DNA of 64,000 bases from Agrobacterium arsenijevicii (GTDB taxonomy: Bacteria > Pseudomonadota > Alphaproteobacteria > Rhizobiales > Rhizobiaceae), in NCBI GenBank assembly GCA_000949895.1, contig JWIT01000003.1:62001-126000 (forward strand), written 5' to 3'. The position numbers and the translations under genes were made by a program. The notes below the pieces were generated by a model. It saw nothing but the letters and a program-made list of their open reading frames with translations. It was not told the DNA's origin and did no database searches. Shown piece after piece: positions 18,940 through 28,780 of this stretch (positions within the stretch are counted from its first letter, which is position 1; the number at the start of each line of letters is the position of its first letter).

Positions 18940-19863
18940 ATGAAAATATTGTGTGCTGTTGCGGTGTTTGCTGCCTCTATTTTAGCGTCTGGTCACGCTG
19001 ATGCTCAATCAACATGTGAAGGTAAAAGGACCCGTGAAGTATCGGGTTTGAGTTCGGGGAGAATAACCAGCGACGGTACTGTCCTTGGTTATTCGAAGAT
19101 CAATATTAATATTGACGGATATGGTAAAGCTTACCACCCGAAAAATGCCGCTGCGGGTGCGCTTATTCACCTTTGCAATGCAGGACAGGTATATTTACCG
19201 GACGGCACGAAATACCACGGCTCTGTCAACAACGCGACGTGTACCGGCAAGTTCATGAGCGATGTCGCGCGGATTGGCAAAGCGCACTGGAAAGACAAAT
19301 CCGTCGGCGTGGTACGTTGGTACGGCATACTCGGTAAAGACACCATATCTTTGAATGGTAGCACCGTTCGCGGGGTTGTTCCGGTAGAGCAAGCGGACGG
19401 AAGCGGTTTTTTTGTCTCGCCGACAAAGTTTGCCGATCAAAGCATCAAGGATGAGGCCGTTCAGCGTCGTTACGTCAATCCTTTGAGAATTCCCGCTGCG
19501 GTCATTCCTGAAAGCGCTATTCTTTCTTCTAACGGCGTTGTCATGGGCTCCTTCGGCGTTGCCATCCGCAAGGATACAAAAATTGCGGTGCCATTTGTCG
19601 TGGGTGATGCCGGTCCGAGAATTGGAGAGGGAACGCCCGCCCTCGCGAGATCGCTTGCCGGTTTGCCAATCACCGATAATGTGACGCGCAACAATAGGTT
19701 TGCCGGGCAGGTCGATACAGCGGATGTCTTATGGGTGTTTTTTGGGAAAAAAGTACCCGCGGTCAAGTACGATGCAAACAACGAGAATGCATTGATTAGT
19801 GCTTCTCAGAAGGCATTCGCTGCATGGGGTGGCAAGCAGCGTCTGGATGATTGCCTGAAGTAG
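18940..19863 (+). CDS. Secreted protein, chitosanase (GH75)-like
   Basis: 307-residue exported protein with a clear signal peptide (residues 1-22, cut after HADA). Four cysteines remain in the mature part (about C26, C79, C101, C305), fitting two disulfides. The pattern YGKAYHPKNAAAGAL ... GSGFFVSPTKFAD ... RRYVNPLRIPAAVIP ... [12 protein letters not shown] ... GDAGPRIGEGTPALARSLAG ... DVLWVFFG resembles fungal/bacterial GH75 chitosanases, with D223 and E230 as possible acid residues. This is recollection of the family pattern, so function is tentative; substrate could be chitosan or another amino sugar polymer. Codon use and base composition are AT-richer than both neighbours, suggesting acquisition. 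It has its own AT-rich upstream region and no operon partner. Confidence 0.6.
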   Translation: MKILCAVAVFAASILASGHADAQSTCEGKRTREVSGLSSGRITSDGTVLGYSKININIDGYGKAYHPKNAAAGALIHLCNAGQVYLPDGTKYHGSVNNATCTGKFMSDVARIGKAHWKDKSVGVVRWYGILGKDTISLNGSTVRGVVPVEQADGSGFFVSPTKFADQSIKDEAVQRRYVNPLRIPAAVIPESAILSSNGVVMGSFGVAIRKDTKIAVPFVVGDAGPRIGEGTPALARSLAGLPITDNVTRNNRFAGQVDTADVLWVFFGKKVPAVKYDANNENALISASQKAFAAWGGKQRLDDCLK

Positions 19864-20059
19864 AATTCCCTTCCAGCGAATTTGCCAAGAGAGGCAGGTC
19901 TCCGCAGAAATTGGCGGGGCCTGCCGACACTCAACCAGAGTGCGTCCGGTTAAACGGAATCGCCGGAGGCGTTCTATATCTTTGTTTTTATGCATTTTCC
20001 GGGCGTAAAATTGCCACGCACTTCTACCGGAAATGCTCCAACCTTCATGTTCTGAAAGA

Positions 20060-20407
20060 TCAGCAGTGCCCCAGCGCCTTCCTGATACAGGCGCTGAGAT
20101 AGGCATATTGCAGGGGCGTAGCCCTTGCCATCGCTTCCGTGCGGGTGGCGGGCTGGTCCTGATAACCGACCGGAATATCGAACTGGGCGAAGGTGAAGTC
20201 CCAGCGGGTGCTGTTGACGATATTGTAGAAATGGTCGGCACCGCTGACGGCGGTTTTGGCGAGGTCGCCGCCGAAAATGTCCTGCACCACAAGCGCAGTG
20301 ACGCTGCCTTGCCCCTTGGCGGGGTTTTCTCTCGACCACAGGCTGCTGGTCTCGAGCGACCAGCTTTTCCTCAGGGCGTAATACAGTCGTTCGGCATTAT
20401 CCTGCAT
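20060..20407 (-). CDS. YunG-like protein, putative peptidase fold with altered Cys
   Basis: 115-residue cytosolic protein. ALRKSWSLETSSLW, NPAKGQGSVTALVVQDIFGG, DHFYNIVNSTRWDFTFAQF and YLSACIRKAL follow the pattern I know from YunG-type proteins. In relatives I remember, the segment reads GQC-x-VTALVVQ, like a cysteine-protease helix, followed by HxxN. Here the Cys position is Gly (KGQGSVTAL), while the His is kept, so if the family is enzymatic this copy may be inactive. Start ATG has AGGGAAG upstream; an ATG 24 codons earlier is less likely. Function unknown. It lies beside the AT-rich chitosanase-like gene. Confidence 0.6.
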   Translation of the reverse strand: MQDNAERLYYALRKSWSLETSSLWSRENPAKGQGSVTALVVQDIFGGDLAKTAVSGADHFYNIVNSTRWDFTFAQFDIPVGYQDQPATRTEAMARATPLQYAYLSACIRKALGHC

Positions 20408-20535
20408 GAAGGGGCTTCCCTGTTTCGGAACCGGGTTCCGGGTCAGGCTTGGTCGGTAGAGGAACGGAGCGTCATGCATCCTTGGGAGGCTGCAGGGGAC
20501 GCTCCGCCGTGTTGAGTTTGCGCCGGTGCGCGGGT

Positions 20536-20559
20536 GGTGCCGGAACGAATTCCGGCACC
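20536..20559 (-). terminator. Hairpin downstream of the phytase-like gene
   Basis: Perfect 10-bp inverted repeat GGTGCCGGAA/TTCCGGCACC with a four-base loop, eight bases beyond the stop codon of the gene at 20567. No T-run follows on the minus strand; on the plus strand GTTTTCC follows, so it may act in either direction. Confidence 0.55.
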
Positions 20560-20566
20560 GTTTTCC

Positions 20567-21922
20567 TTACTTCGCGTCGAGCAGTTCCTTGACTTCCAGC
20601 AGAACGAACTCGTTATCGTCTGCCTTGTCCAGCGCGCGGCCGGCCGAGAAAGGCAGGTTGTTGTCGTTGCCGACGATGATATGCGTGGCGTCGACGCGAT
20701 CGACATTCTCGATGGTCACGAAAGGCATGTCGTAGAAACCGTTGCCGCCGCCCTGACGCTTCTTGTTATCGGGATCGGAGATTTTCAGAAGATCGATATA
20801 GCCGATCTTGCGTGCCGCCTTGCCGGCATTGGCGTCGTTGAATTCGATCTTGTAGATGCGCTTGACCTTGGAAGGCACGGCAAAGCAGTTCACTTCCGGC
20901 TTCTTCGGGTCGGCGCAAGCCTTGTCAGCGGTGCCGGCACCATTGTCACGCTCGATGACCAGCGCAGTGCTCTCGTCCAGCATGTTGAAATCGCCGATGG
21001 CTTCGCCACCTTGCGCCAGCGGATAGAGCCAGGTGCGGCCGGTCCATGCCTTCTTTGCAGTGTCGAGTTCGATGATCCTGAGCGCGGTCGAGCCGTCTTC
21101 GGTTTTCTCTACCTGACCTTCGGCGGTGTAGAGCGGGCCTTCAAGAAGGCCGTAGAGCTTCGAGCCGTCCTTGGAGAGCGCCATGCCCTCATAACCGCCG
21201 GAGCGTTTCAGGTTGAACGCAGGCATTTTCTGCGTCGGGTTGCCGGGCAGCGCCAGGGTTGGATGGTCCGGGGACTTCACTTCGATATCGCCGGCCTTGG
21301 TGGCGATGACGTCGGTCAGCTTGCCGTCACGGGTGAATTTCAGGATGTAAGGACCGAATTCCTCGCCCACCCAGAAGCCGTCGGCAACGGGCTGAATGGA
21401 TTCTACGTCGAAATCGGCGCCCGTCAGGTAACGCTTGTCATTGCCTTCCATGACGATGGGGAAGGGTGCCTTTTTGTCAGGGTCGGAAAGGAACACGGTT
21501 TCCAGCGCGTTGACCTTGCCTGCGTCCCAGTCGAATTTCAGATGATGAAGCATCAGCATGGCGTCGCTGGAGTTGGCCTTGGAACCGAAACCATTGTCGG
21601 AAAGGCTCCAGAAGCTGCCGTCCGCCATTGCCTTGATGCCGGAAAAACCCTGCATCGGCTGGCCGTTGAACGGCATGGAAAGGCCAGTCGGGCGAACACC
21701 GTCCTTGCCGGGAACGGTGCCGAGACCTTCTGCGCGCTTGCGGTCCGGCGTCGTGAACTTGGCGGATGTCTTGAGGTACTCCGGTGCGTCCGCAGGTGCT
21801 GCAATGATGGTGTTGGCGGGCAGAATGGCGTGGGAAACCAGCTTTGCCGGAAACTCCTGCTCAGCATGGGATGCGGTGGCCAGCGCGAGAACGGCGCAGG
21901 ATGCGAAAAGAATATGCTTCAT
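20567..21922 (-). CDS. Exported esterase-like/phytase-like beta-propeller protein
   Basis: 451-residue secreted protein with a signal peptide ending LATASHA-EQ (about residue 20). Features of the phytase-like (esterase-like activity of phytase) domain are GFSGIKAMADGSFWSLSDNG, DVESIQPVADGFWVGEEFGP, GYEGMALSKDGSKLYGLLEG and DGSTALRIIELD. The fold is a periplasmic or surface propeller; biochemical activity for this group is poorly established, so phosphatase or esterase activity is inference. The gene is monocistronic with a hairpin after it. Upstream lies the cyclase gene in the same direction, 150 bases away. Confidence 0.75.
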   Translation of the reverse strand: MKHILFASCAVLALATASHAEQEFPAKLVSHAILPANTIIAAPADAPEYLKTSAKFTTPDRKRAEGLGTVPGKDGVRPTGLSMPFNGQPMQGFSGIKAMADGSFWSLSDNGFGSKANSSDAMLMLHHLKFDWDAGKVNALETVFLSDPDKKAPFPIVMEGNDKRYLTGADFDVESIQPVADGFWVGEEFGPYILKFTRDGKLTDVIATKAGDIEVKSPDHPTLALPGNPTQKMPAFNLKRSGGYEGMALSKDGSKLYGLLEGPLYTAEGQVEKTEDGSTALRIIELDTAKKAWTGRTWLYPLAQGGEAIGDFNMLDESTALVIERDNGAGTADKACADPKKPEVNCFAVPSKVKRIYKIEFNDANAGKAARKIGYIDLLKISDPDNKKRQGGGNGFYDMPFVTIENVDRVDATHIIVGNDNNLPFSAGRALDKADDNEFVLLEVKELLDAK

Positions 21923-22072
21923 GGTGGAGACCCCTCAATACCTGTTGAAGACAGGACTGAGGCGATAGGGGTGCCACATGACAGGCAGGTGATTGCAGTT
22001 TGAAGCTTTGATGAATTTTGATGACGGGCGGCCTCGGAAAACGAAGCTACCCGTTTGTTTTCAGGGGTTTTT

Positions 22073-23101
22073 TCAGGCGGCTGGGGCCTGATATTGGCTG
22101 AGCGTACACACGCCAAGCGTCTGGCCGCGTCCCTTGACAGCATGTTCGCCGAGATATTCGCTGCGCACGCCTTTGGGTAGCACCAGCTGATGGGCGAGAT
22201 CGGCGGAAATAAGCACCGGATGGCCGAGCATCTTGCTGAGTGATTCGAGCCGCGAGGTCGTGTTCACCGTATCGCCGAAATAGGTGATCTTGTGGTGATC
22301 GACGCCGATTTCGGCTGTTATGACCGGCCCGCCGTGAATGGCAAAACGCAGGCGCGGAACTTCGCCAAAGCGGGCAAGCCACACGTCGCGCTTGTCCTCG
22401 ATGGTCGCCTGAATATCGAAAACGCAGCGCACGCAGGCCGCCCGCCTTATCGCCATGTGATAGGGCCAGGTGATGATGGCGGCATCGCCGATATAGTCGT
22501 CGATGACGCCGCCATGTCTTCTGACCGGGGCTGCGTAGCTTGCGAAGATTTCGCCCAGAAACTCCTGGGCTTTCAGGTCGCCATGGGTTTCGGCAAAGGA
22601 AGTGGAGCCGACGAGGTCGATGAAGATGAAGACGCGGTCTTCGCTGACTGGACGGCGATAGCGCCCGAGTATGAGGTCTATGAAGATGTCCCGGCCAAGC
22701 AGCTCACGCACGCGCATGATGAAAACGATGATGCCGCAGACGATGAGGGTGAAGATCAGCGTCTGCACCTCGGCATGCACGGCCTTTTTCCATGTACCGG
22801 GGAATATGCCGCTCACCCAGAGAATGGTGCCGCCAAGCCCGAAGCCGCAGAAGACGAGGACGGCGTAGATGATGAGGCCGACGGCGATATAGGCCGGTGT
22901 CGGCAATGCGCTGACCTGCCGCGACAGGCCGGGCAGCACGTAACCGCGCTCAAAGGCGAGGATCGGTGCGCAGGCGAACAGCGCATAGGTGGCGCCGATG
23001 AATGCGCCGCCGCCATATTCCAGAAATGCGTAGGCAACGCCGCTGCCGGCCACGGCAACGAAGAGCACCACGTAATCCAGAATGGGCAGCAATTTTCTCA
23101 T
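22073..23101 (-). CDS. Membrane-anchored class III adenylate/guanylate cyclase
   Basis: About 342 residues. The N-terminal half has four or five membrane segments (residues 8-25, 34-50, 70-100, 112-130). The C-terminal half is a class III cyclase domain: metal-binding Asp in FIDLVGSTSF (D162), the second in DDYIGDAAIITW (D206), then RFAIHGGPVITAEIG and TYFGDTVNTTSRLES, where the Asn/Arg transition-state residues lie. These residues suggest an active homodimeric cyclase, most likely for cAMP; Rhizobiaceae encode many such cyclases. The signal sensed by the membrane part is unknown. An in-frame GTG about 39 codons upstream is less likely; the RBS for the chosen ATG is weak. Confidence 0.85.
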   Translation of the reverse strand: MRKLLPILDYVVLFVAVAGSGVAYAFLEYGGGAFIGATYALFACAPILAFERGYVLPGLSRQVSALPTPAYIAVGLIIYAVLVFCGFGLGGTILWVSGIFPGTWKKAVHAEVQTLIFTLIVCGIIVFIMRVRELLGRDIFIDLILGRYRRPVSEDRVFIFIDLVGSTSFAETHGDLKAQEFLGEIFASYAAPVRRHGGVIDDYIGDAAIITWPYHMAIRRAACVRCVFDIQATIEDKRDVWLARFGEVPRLRFAIHGGPVITAEIGVDHHKITYFGDTVNTTSRLESLSKMLGHPVLISADLAHQLVLPKGVRSEYLGEHAVKGRGQTLGVCTLSQYQAPAA

Positions 23102-23280
23102 ATCGGTTCTTGATCTCGGGAAAGGAAGGTCCTCCCATCGGGCGAAGCTTCTGTCGTTGTCATATGCGACATTAGTGTGGAAAATGCGCTGCAAAAAGTG
23201 ACCATTCGGTAAGGTCACATGAAGGATTGGAAAGGCTGTTGCCCCGTTGCCGCAGAACGGGCGGGGATCCTGCGCTACGC

Positions 23281-23895
23281 CTAATAGGATGTTCTGTAAT
23301 AGACCGTTTCAAGCGGGGATTGCGGCCGCTCGTCCGGCGAGCGGTTTGACCATGTGACGGGGAAGGCGGCAAAACGCAGCCGGTTGCCGTCGATCCATGC
23401 CCGGTCGAACAGGGTGTCTCCCTTGCCGGCGAAGGTAATGGCCGCGCAGGTTTTGCCATCGACATCGAAGGGAATATTCTCCTTCCAGCCGCTCAACCCG
23501 CAGCCGCTGCCTTTCGGGTCACGATTATAGTGGTCGACAACCTCGCCATTATTCGGCGTCATGGTGATCGAGGTGACGGTGTGGGCAAAGAGCAGGCTGT
23601 CGTGGTCTTTCAGGCCGCCATCCAGTGCGCCTTCGTAACGCACCTGTACCGTCGGCTGCTGGCAGCTATTGCGGGCGTAGACCTGCGAGACGGCGTGCAT
23701 GCGACCACCGCGTATGGTGATGCGCGTGACGATGCCGTGACGGTCGTTTTTGCCGATCTTGAGGCAGTCGGTCGTCCATTCGCCCTGAAGGTCGACCTTG
23801 CCGTCATCGGCGTGGGCGGGTGCAAGGGAAAGGGTGGGGAGAATGCCTGCGGCCGCCACAAGGGCGACCAGCAGCAGGGTGCGGGCAGGTTTCAT
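23281..23895 (-). CDS. Exported protein of unknown function
   Basis: 204 residues. A signal peptide runs from PARTLLLVALVAAAGILPTL to about SLAPAHA (residue 29). The mature part starts with VDLQGEWTTDCLKIGKND and has about four cysteines (DC, NSC, SGC, KTC), suggesting two disulfides. It looks like a compact beta-rich domain (GEW..., RITIRGGRMHAVSQVY, HDSLLFAHTVTSITMTPNNG). I do not recognise the family. Upstream ATGs in frame would remove the clean signal peptide. It sits between the cyclase gene and rnd on the same strand, with gaps of 145-180 bases on both sides, so it is probably transcribed on its own. Confidence 0.7.
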   Translation of the reverse strand: MKPARTLLLVALVAAAGILPTLSLAPAHADDGKVDLQGEWTTDCLKIGKNDRHGIVTRITIRGGRMHAVSQVYARNSCQQPTVQVRYEGALDGGLKDHDSLLFAHTVTSITMTPNNGEVVDHYNRDPKGSGCGLSGWKENIPFDVDGKTCAAITFAGKGDTLFDRAWIDGNRLRFAAFPVTWSNRSPDERPQSPLETVYYRTSY

Positions 23896-24040
23896 GGAAA
23901 GACCCTCAAAAGCGAGACCATCAACAAAGAGATGGAACGCGATGCGGGCAAAATTGGGGTTAAGCATTTCCAGTAAAAGCGGAATCGCTTCTACATCAGG
24001 ACAATGCTTGAAAATAATGCGCTGGGGACGGGGCGAGCGA

Positions 24041-25201
24041 TTACGCTTCGCTCGCCGCCAGCTCCACTGCCTCGACCTTCTTGCCGGCGAAACGCAACGC
24101 CACTTCGCCATTGATGAGTTTCAGCGCCACATCGCCGAACAGTTCACGCCGCCAGCCGGTCAGCGCCGCAACAGTGGCTTCCTCGCCCTCGGCCGCGATC
24201 TTGTCCAGATCTTCGCTGTTGGCGATGACCTTGGCGGCGACGCCGTGCTTGTCCGCCGTCAGCTTCAGGAGAACCTTCAGCAGCTCCACGGCAGCGCCCG
24301 AGCCTTCCGGCGCATGGCTGTGACGCGGCGCCTTCGGCATTTCCTCTTTCGGAAGCGCCAGCGCCGCATTCACGGTCTCGATGATGGCCGTGCCGGAGGA
24401 GGAGCGTTCCCAGCCCTTGGGGATGGTGCGAAGCCGCGACAGCGCCTCGGTATCCTTCGGCTGCTGCTGGGCGATTTCGAAGATTGCGTCGTCCTTCAGG
24501 ACGCGCGAACGCGGCACGTTGCGCGAACGTGCCTCACGCTCGCGCCAGGCGGCCACGAATTTCAGGATGGCAAGTTCCGTCGGCTTGCGCAGGCGCGATT
24601 TCAACCGCAGCCACGCATCATCAGGGTGCATGTCATAGGTGTCGCGCGATTCCAGAATGTCCATTTCTTCGGTCAGCCACAGCGAGCGGCCTTCGCGCTC
24701 CAGCTGCGCCTTCAGCGCCAGATAGACATCACGCAGATGGGTTACGTCGGCCAGCGCGTAATCCAGCTGCTTTTCGGTCAGCGGACGGCGGCTCCAGTCG
24801 GTGAAACGCGAGGATTTGTCGATCTGCACGTTCTTGATCTTCTGAACCAGCTGGTCGTAGGAGATCGAATCGCCGAAACCGCACACCATGGCGGCGACCT
24901 GCGTGTCGAAGATCGGATGGGGGATAAGCCCGCCGAGATGGTAGATGATTTCGATGTCCTGCCGTGCGGCGTGGAAAACCTTCACGACATTGGGATTGGC
25001 CATCAGTTCGAACAGCGGCGCAAGGTCCAGACCCTTGGCGAGCGGATCGACCAGCACTTCAAGCGTCGGGCTTGCCATCTGCACGAGGCAGAGTTCCGGC
25101 CAGAAGGTCGTTTCGCGCAGAAACTCGGTGTCGATGGTAATGAATTCCGATTTCGCCAGTTCCGTGCAGGCTTCGGCGAGGGCGGCAGTCGTTTCAATCA
25201 T
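24041..25201 (-). CDS. rnd: Ribonuclease D
   Basis: 3'-5' exoribonuclease involved in tRNA and stable-RNA 3' maturation, 386 residues. DEDDy exonuclease motifs: ITIDTEFLRE (Exo I, Asp and Glu), VFHAARQDIEII (Exo II Asp) and YALADVTHLRDVY (Exo III Tyr/Asp). An HRDC helical domain follows at about 205-285 (KPTELAILKFVAAWREREAR, NVPRSRVLKDDAIFEIA). Length and order are normal for alphaproteobacterial Rnd. It is often next to aspS in this group; here the MFS gene separates them. Confidence 0.95.
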   Translation of the reverse strand: MIETTAALAEACTELAKSEFITIDTEFLRETTFWPELCLVQMASPTLEVLVDPLAKGLDLAPLFELMANPNVVKVFHAARQDIEIIYHLGGLIPHPIFDTQVAAMVCGFGDSISYDQLVQKIKNVQIDKSSRFTDWSRRPLTEKQLDYALADVTHLRDVYLALKAQLEREGRSLWLTEEMDILESRDTYDMHPDDAWLRLKSRLRKPTELAILKFVAAWREREARSRNVPRSRVLKDDAIFEIAQQQPKDTEALSRLRTIPKGWERSSSGTAIIETVNAALALPKEEMPKAPRHSHAPEGSGAAVELLKVLLKLTADKHGVAAKVIANSEDLDKIAAEGEEATVAALTGWRRELFGDVALKLINGEVALRFAGKKVEAVELAASEA

Positions 25202-25283
25202 TGCAAATGGCCACTCGTGAAAATTATCCGTCTTACTTTCCCTTTGCCGCCCTCATGTCAATACAAAGCCCGCTTTTGAAGGC

Positions 25284-26555
25284 TCAAGGATCGTTTTTCT
25301 CAGGCGGTTTTGATGTCGGTCCGTCCTTTTTGGGCGGTGAGGGGGCAGCCAGCTTCTGAAAATAGGCGGACGTGCGTAAAAGCGAGCTGAACCGCCAGTT
25401 CCTGTCCTCGACAGGCACGCCCTCGCGCACCCGCAGCCGGTAGATGGTATAGGCGATGAAAACGATCTGGATCGCGGCGGTATAGCTGAACAGCGCTTTC
25501 GGGCCGAACTGGTCGATCAGGACCGAGGCGAGCAGCGGCCCAACGGTTGCACCCACCGACCAGAAGAACAGCAGCCCGGCAGACACCATCGCATGTTCGC
25601 CCTCCTTGGCATGGTCGTTGCCATGGGCGGAACTCAACGAATAAAGTGGCAGGGCAAAGGCGCCGAAGATGAAGACGCCGATGATGTTGCTCCATTCGTC
25701 CGTGCCGGCGAAGAAGGCAAGGAACAGGCCGACGATGACGGAGCCGGCGGTGGTGGCGAGAATGATGATGCGCCGGTCGTAGCGGTCGGAATAGACGCCG
25801 AGCGGATATTGCAGCACCACGCCGCCGATGATGCCGGCGCTCATGAAGGTGGCGATGGCGGTGACGGAAAGGCCGATCTGTTCGGCATAGATTGGGCCGA
25901 TATTGCGGAACGCCGCCATGCTGAGGCCGACGGCGACGCAGCCGACGACGGCGAGCGGCGAGATGCGCCAGACCGCGAAAAGATTGAAGGGGATCTGTTT
26001 CGGCGGGGCAGGGTTGGATTTGTCGGCAAGCGAGATCGGCACCAGCGACAGCGTGAGCGCCATGGCGATCAGCGAAAACACCACCGGCCCTTCGATGCCG
26101 GCGATGGGTATCATATATTGGGCAAGCGTGACGGAGCCGAGATCGACGAAGCGATATATGGACAGCGTGCGCGCCCGGTTGGAATTCGTCACCTGCGCGT
26201 TGATCCAGCTTTCGATCGCGGCGAAAAGACAGGCAACCGCGATGCCGATGACGAAACGCATCAGCATCCAGAACAGCGGATGGATGACGAGCGGCATGGC
26301 GATCGATGCGGCGGACGCGACCGCCGCCATGGTCGCGAAGGTGCGGATATGGCCGATCTTGCGCAGAAGCCGCGTTACAAAAATGCAGCCGAGCGCAAAG
26401 CCGATGCTGTAGGCGGCGCTGATGAGGCCGATGGTGCTGGCCGAAAAACCCTCGGACAGGCCACGTAGCGCAATATAGGTTCCCTGCAGGCCGTTGCCGC
26501 CGATCAGAATGCCGGCGGTGACGAGAAGCGGGATAAGAGGTCTGATCTGGCTCAT
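25284..26555 (-). CDS. MFS transporter, YcaD-like
   Basis: About 423-residue twelve-helix major facilitator. The N-terminal half has [35 protein letters not shown] (loop 2-3 motif A variant), and [20 protein letters not shown], which resembles the VVES...RGR segment of E. coli YcaD. The C-terminal half includes [20 protein letters not shown], and it ends in a Pro/Lys-rich tail. Substrate unknown. The preferred start is the second in-frame start codon ([11 protein letters not shown]); a GTG 12 codons earlier adds a hydrophilic leader. It diverges from aspS across about 180 bases. Confidence 0.82.
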   Translation of the reverse strand: MSQIRPLIPLLVTAGILIGGNGLQGTYIALRGLSEGFSASTIGLISAAYSIGFALGCIFVTRLLRKIGHIRTFATMAAVASAASIAMPLVIHPLFWMLMRFVIGIAVACLFAAIESWINAQVTNSNRARTLSIYRFVDLGSVTLAQYMIPIAGIEGPVVFSLIAMALTLSLVPISLADKSNPAPPKQIPFNLFAVWRISPLAVVGCVAVGLSMAAFRNIGPIYAEQIGLSVTAIATFMSAGIIGGVVLQYPLGVYSDRYDRRIIILATTAGSVIVGLFLAFFAGTDEWSNIIGVFIFGAFALPLYSLSSAHGNDHAKEGEHAMVSAGLLFFWSVGATVGPLLASVLIDQFGPKALFSYTAAIQIVFIAYTIYRLRVREGVPVEDRNWRFSSLLRTSAYFQKLAAPSPPKKDGPTSKPPEKNDP

Positions 26556-26735
26556 TGCGGGCCGACTCGGTTTGGCGGGCTGGATAAGCACTATCTAAAG
26601 CGAAGCCGGTGGAAAGGACAGGCGGAAGGCGACATTGTTGTGCTTTGCCTTGACAAATCAGGCTGGTCATGCGTTTTTCCGGCCAAATTCGACAGTGCGG
26701 CCCATCTGGCCCACGACACGCTCCAGGATATAAAA

Positions 26736-28523
26736 ATGCATCGTTACCGCAGCCACACCTGTGCCGCTCTCCGCAAGTCCGACGTCGGCGAAACCGTTCG
26801 CCTTTCCGGTTGGGTTCACCGCGTGCGAGATCATGGCGGCGTTCTCTTCATCGACCTTCGCGACCATTACGGCATTACCCAGGTGGTAGCCGATCCGGAC
26901 AGCCCGGCCTTCAAGATTGCCGAGACGGTGCGCGGCGAATGGGTCATCCGCATCGACGGTCTCGTCAAGGCGCGCTCAGAGGACACCATCAACAAGGGCA
27001 TGGCGACCGGCGAGATCGAACTTTACGCTCAGGAGATCGAGGTTCTGGGCGTTGCCAAGGAGCTGCCGCTGCCAATCTTCGGCGAGCCTGAATATCCGGA
27101 AGACGTTCGCCTGAAGTATCGCTTCCTCGACCTGCGCCGCGAAACCCTGCACAAGAACATCGTCAGGCGCACGCAGATCATCTCCGCCATGCGCAAGGGC
27201 ATGGGTGATCTGGGCTTTGGCGAATATACGACGCCGATCCTCACCGCATCCTCGCCGGAAGGCGCACGCGACTTCCTCGTTCCCTCGCGCATCCATGAAG
27301 GCCAGTTCTTCGCGTTGCCGCAGGCGCCGCAGCAGTACAAGCAGCTTCTGATGGTGGCCGGTTTCGACCGCTACTTCCAGATCGCGCCGTGCTTCCGCGA
27401 TGAAGACCCGCGTGCCGACCGCCTGCCGGGCGAGTTCTACCAGCTCGACGTCGAAATGAGCTTCGTGACCCAGGAAGATGTCTGGACCACGATGGAGCCG
27501 ATGATGACGTCCGTGTTCGAACAGTTTGCCGAAGGCAAGCCGGTGACGAAAGAGTGGCCGCGCATTCCCTATGACGAATCGATCCGCAAATACGGTTCCG
27601 ACAAGCCGGACCTGCGTAACCCGATCGTCATGGAAGCCGTGACAGAGCATTTTGACGGTTCGGGCTTCAAGGTCTTCGCCAACATGATCGCTTCCAACCC
27701 CAAGGTTCAGGTCTGGGCCATCCCGGCGAAAACTGGTGGTTCGCGCGCTTTCTGCGACCGCATGAACGTCTGGGCGCAGAGCCAGGGCCAGCCGGGTCTC
27801 GGCTACATATTCTGGAAGGAAGAAGACGGCAAGGTCGGCGGCTCCGGTCCGCTTGCCAAGAACATCGGCGAGGAACGCACCGAGGCGCTGCGCACGCAGC
27901 TTGGCCTCGAGGCGGGCGATGCTTGCTTCTTCGTCGCCGGTGATCCCGCGAAGTTCTACAAGTTCGCCGGCGAGGCGCGCACCCGCGCCGCCGACGAACT
28001 GAACCTGATCGACCGCGACCGTTTCGAAATGTGCTGGATCGTCGATTTCCCCTTCTTCGAATACAACGAGGAAGAAAAGAAGATCGACTTCGCCCACAAC
28101 CCCTTCTCCATGCCGCAGGGTGGCATGGAAGCGCTGGAGGGCCAGGATCCGCTCTCCATCAAGGCGTTCCAGTATGACGCGGTCTGCAACGGCTTCGAAA
28201 TCGCCTCCGGCTCGATCCGTAACCAGTCGCCCGAGCTGATGGTCAAGGCCTTCGAAAAGGTTGGCCTGTCGCAGAGCGATGTGGAAGAGCGCTTCGGCGG
28301 TCTCTACCGTGCCTTCCAGTACGGCGCGCCTCCGCATGGTGGTTGCGCTTTCGGTATCGACCGTGTGGTCATGCTTCTGGTTGGTGCCAAGAACCTGCGC
28401 GAAATCACGCTGTTCCCGATGAACCAGCAGGCGCAGGACCTGCTGATGAACGCGCCATCGCCGGCAACGCCGACGCAGCTTCGCGAACTCGCGCTGCGCG
28501 TCGTGCCGTCCAAGAAGGACTGA
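26736..28523 (+). CDS. aspS: Aspartyl-tRNA synthetase (non-discriminating type likely)
   Basis: Class II synthetase of 595 residues. An OB-fold anticodon-binding domain comes first ([19 protein letters not shown]). Class II motif 2 is [20 protein letters not shown] and motif 3 is [14 protein letters not shown]. The bacterial GAD insertion lies in the middle (about 295-420). Alphaproteobacteria commonly pair a non-discriminating AspRS with GatCAB for Asn-tRNA; whether this one is non-discriminating cannot be settled here. AGGA lies about nine bases before the ATG; an in-frame start 32 codons upstream gives a non-conserved leader. A strong terminator follows. Confidence 0.96.
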   Translation: MHRYRSHTCAALRKSDVGETVRLSGWVHRVRDHGGVLFIDLRDHYGITQVVADPDSPAFKIAETVRGEWVIRIDGLVKARSEDTINKGMATGEIELYAQEIEVLGVAKELPLPIFGEPEYPEDVRLKYRFLDLRRETLHKNIVRRTQIISAMRKGMGDLGFGEYTTPILTASSPEGARDFLVPSRIHEGQFFALPQAPQQYKQLLMVAGFDRYFQIAPCFRDEDPRADRLPGEFYQLDVEMSFVTQEDVWTTMEPMMTSVFEQFAEGKPVTKEWPRIPYDESIRKYGSDKPDLRNPIVMEAVTEHFDGSGFKVFANMIASNPKVQVWAIPAKTGGSRAFCDRMNVWAQSQGQPGLGYIFWKEEDGKVGGSGPLAKNIGEERTEALRTQLGLEAGDACFFVAGDPAKFYKFAGEARTRAADELNLIDRDRFEMCWIVDFPFFEYNEEEKKIDFAHNPFSMPQGGMEALEGQDPLSIKAFQYDAVCNGFEIASGSIRNQSPELMVKAFEKVGLSQSDVEERFGGLYRAFQYGAPPHGGCAFGIDRVVMLLVGAKNLREITLFPMNQQAQDLLMNAPSPATPTQLRELALRVVPSKKD

Positions 28524-28550
28524 TCGCGACCCATACGGGTTTTAAACAAA

Positions 28551-28578
28551 GGGCTGGCGGCAACGCCGGCCCTTTTTT
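28551..28578 (+). terminator. Rho-independent terminator of aspS
   Basis: Nine-bp stem GGGCTGGCG/CGCCGGCCC (one G-T pair) with a four-base loop, followed by TTTTTTG, 27 bases after the aspS stop. Confidence 0.92.
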
Positions 28579-28780
28579 GTTTTTGCAACGACCGCGGCAA
28601 AGTCACAATTTTACCGCGAGTTAAACTGAATTCCGCACATAATCAGCCGAAATCCGATCCCAGTATAGTTTTCGCGTCCACTTCGGCGCGCAAGATCATT
28701 TCGGGGTTTTAAACTTGAAACAGCGCTTGGCCGAACATTGCTTCCGGTTTTGGCGCTATCATATTTAGAGGGATTTCAGA

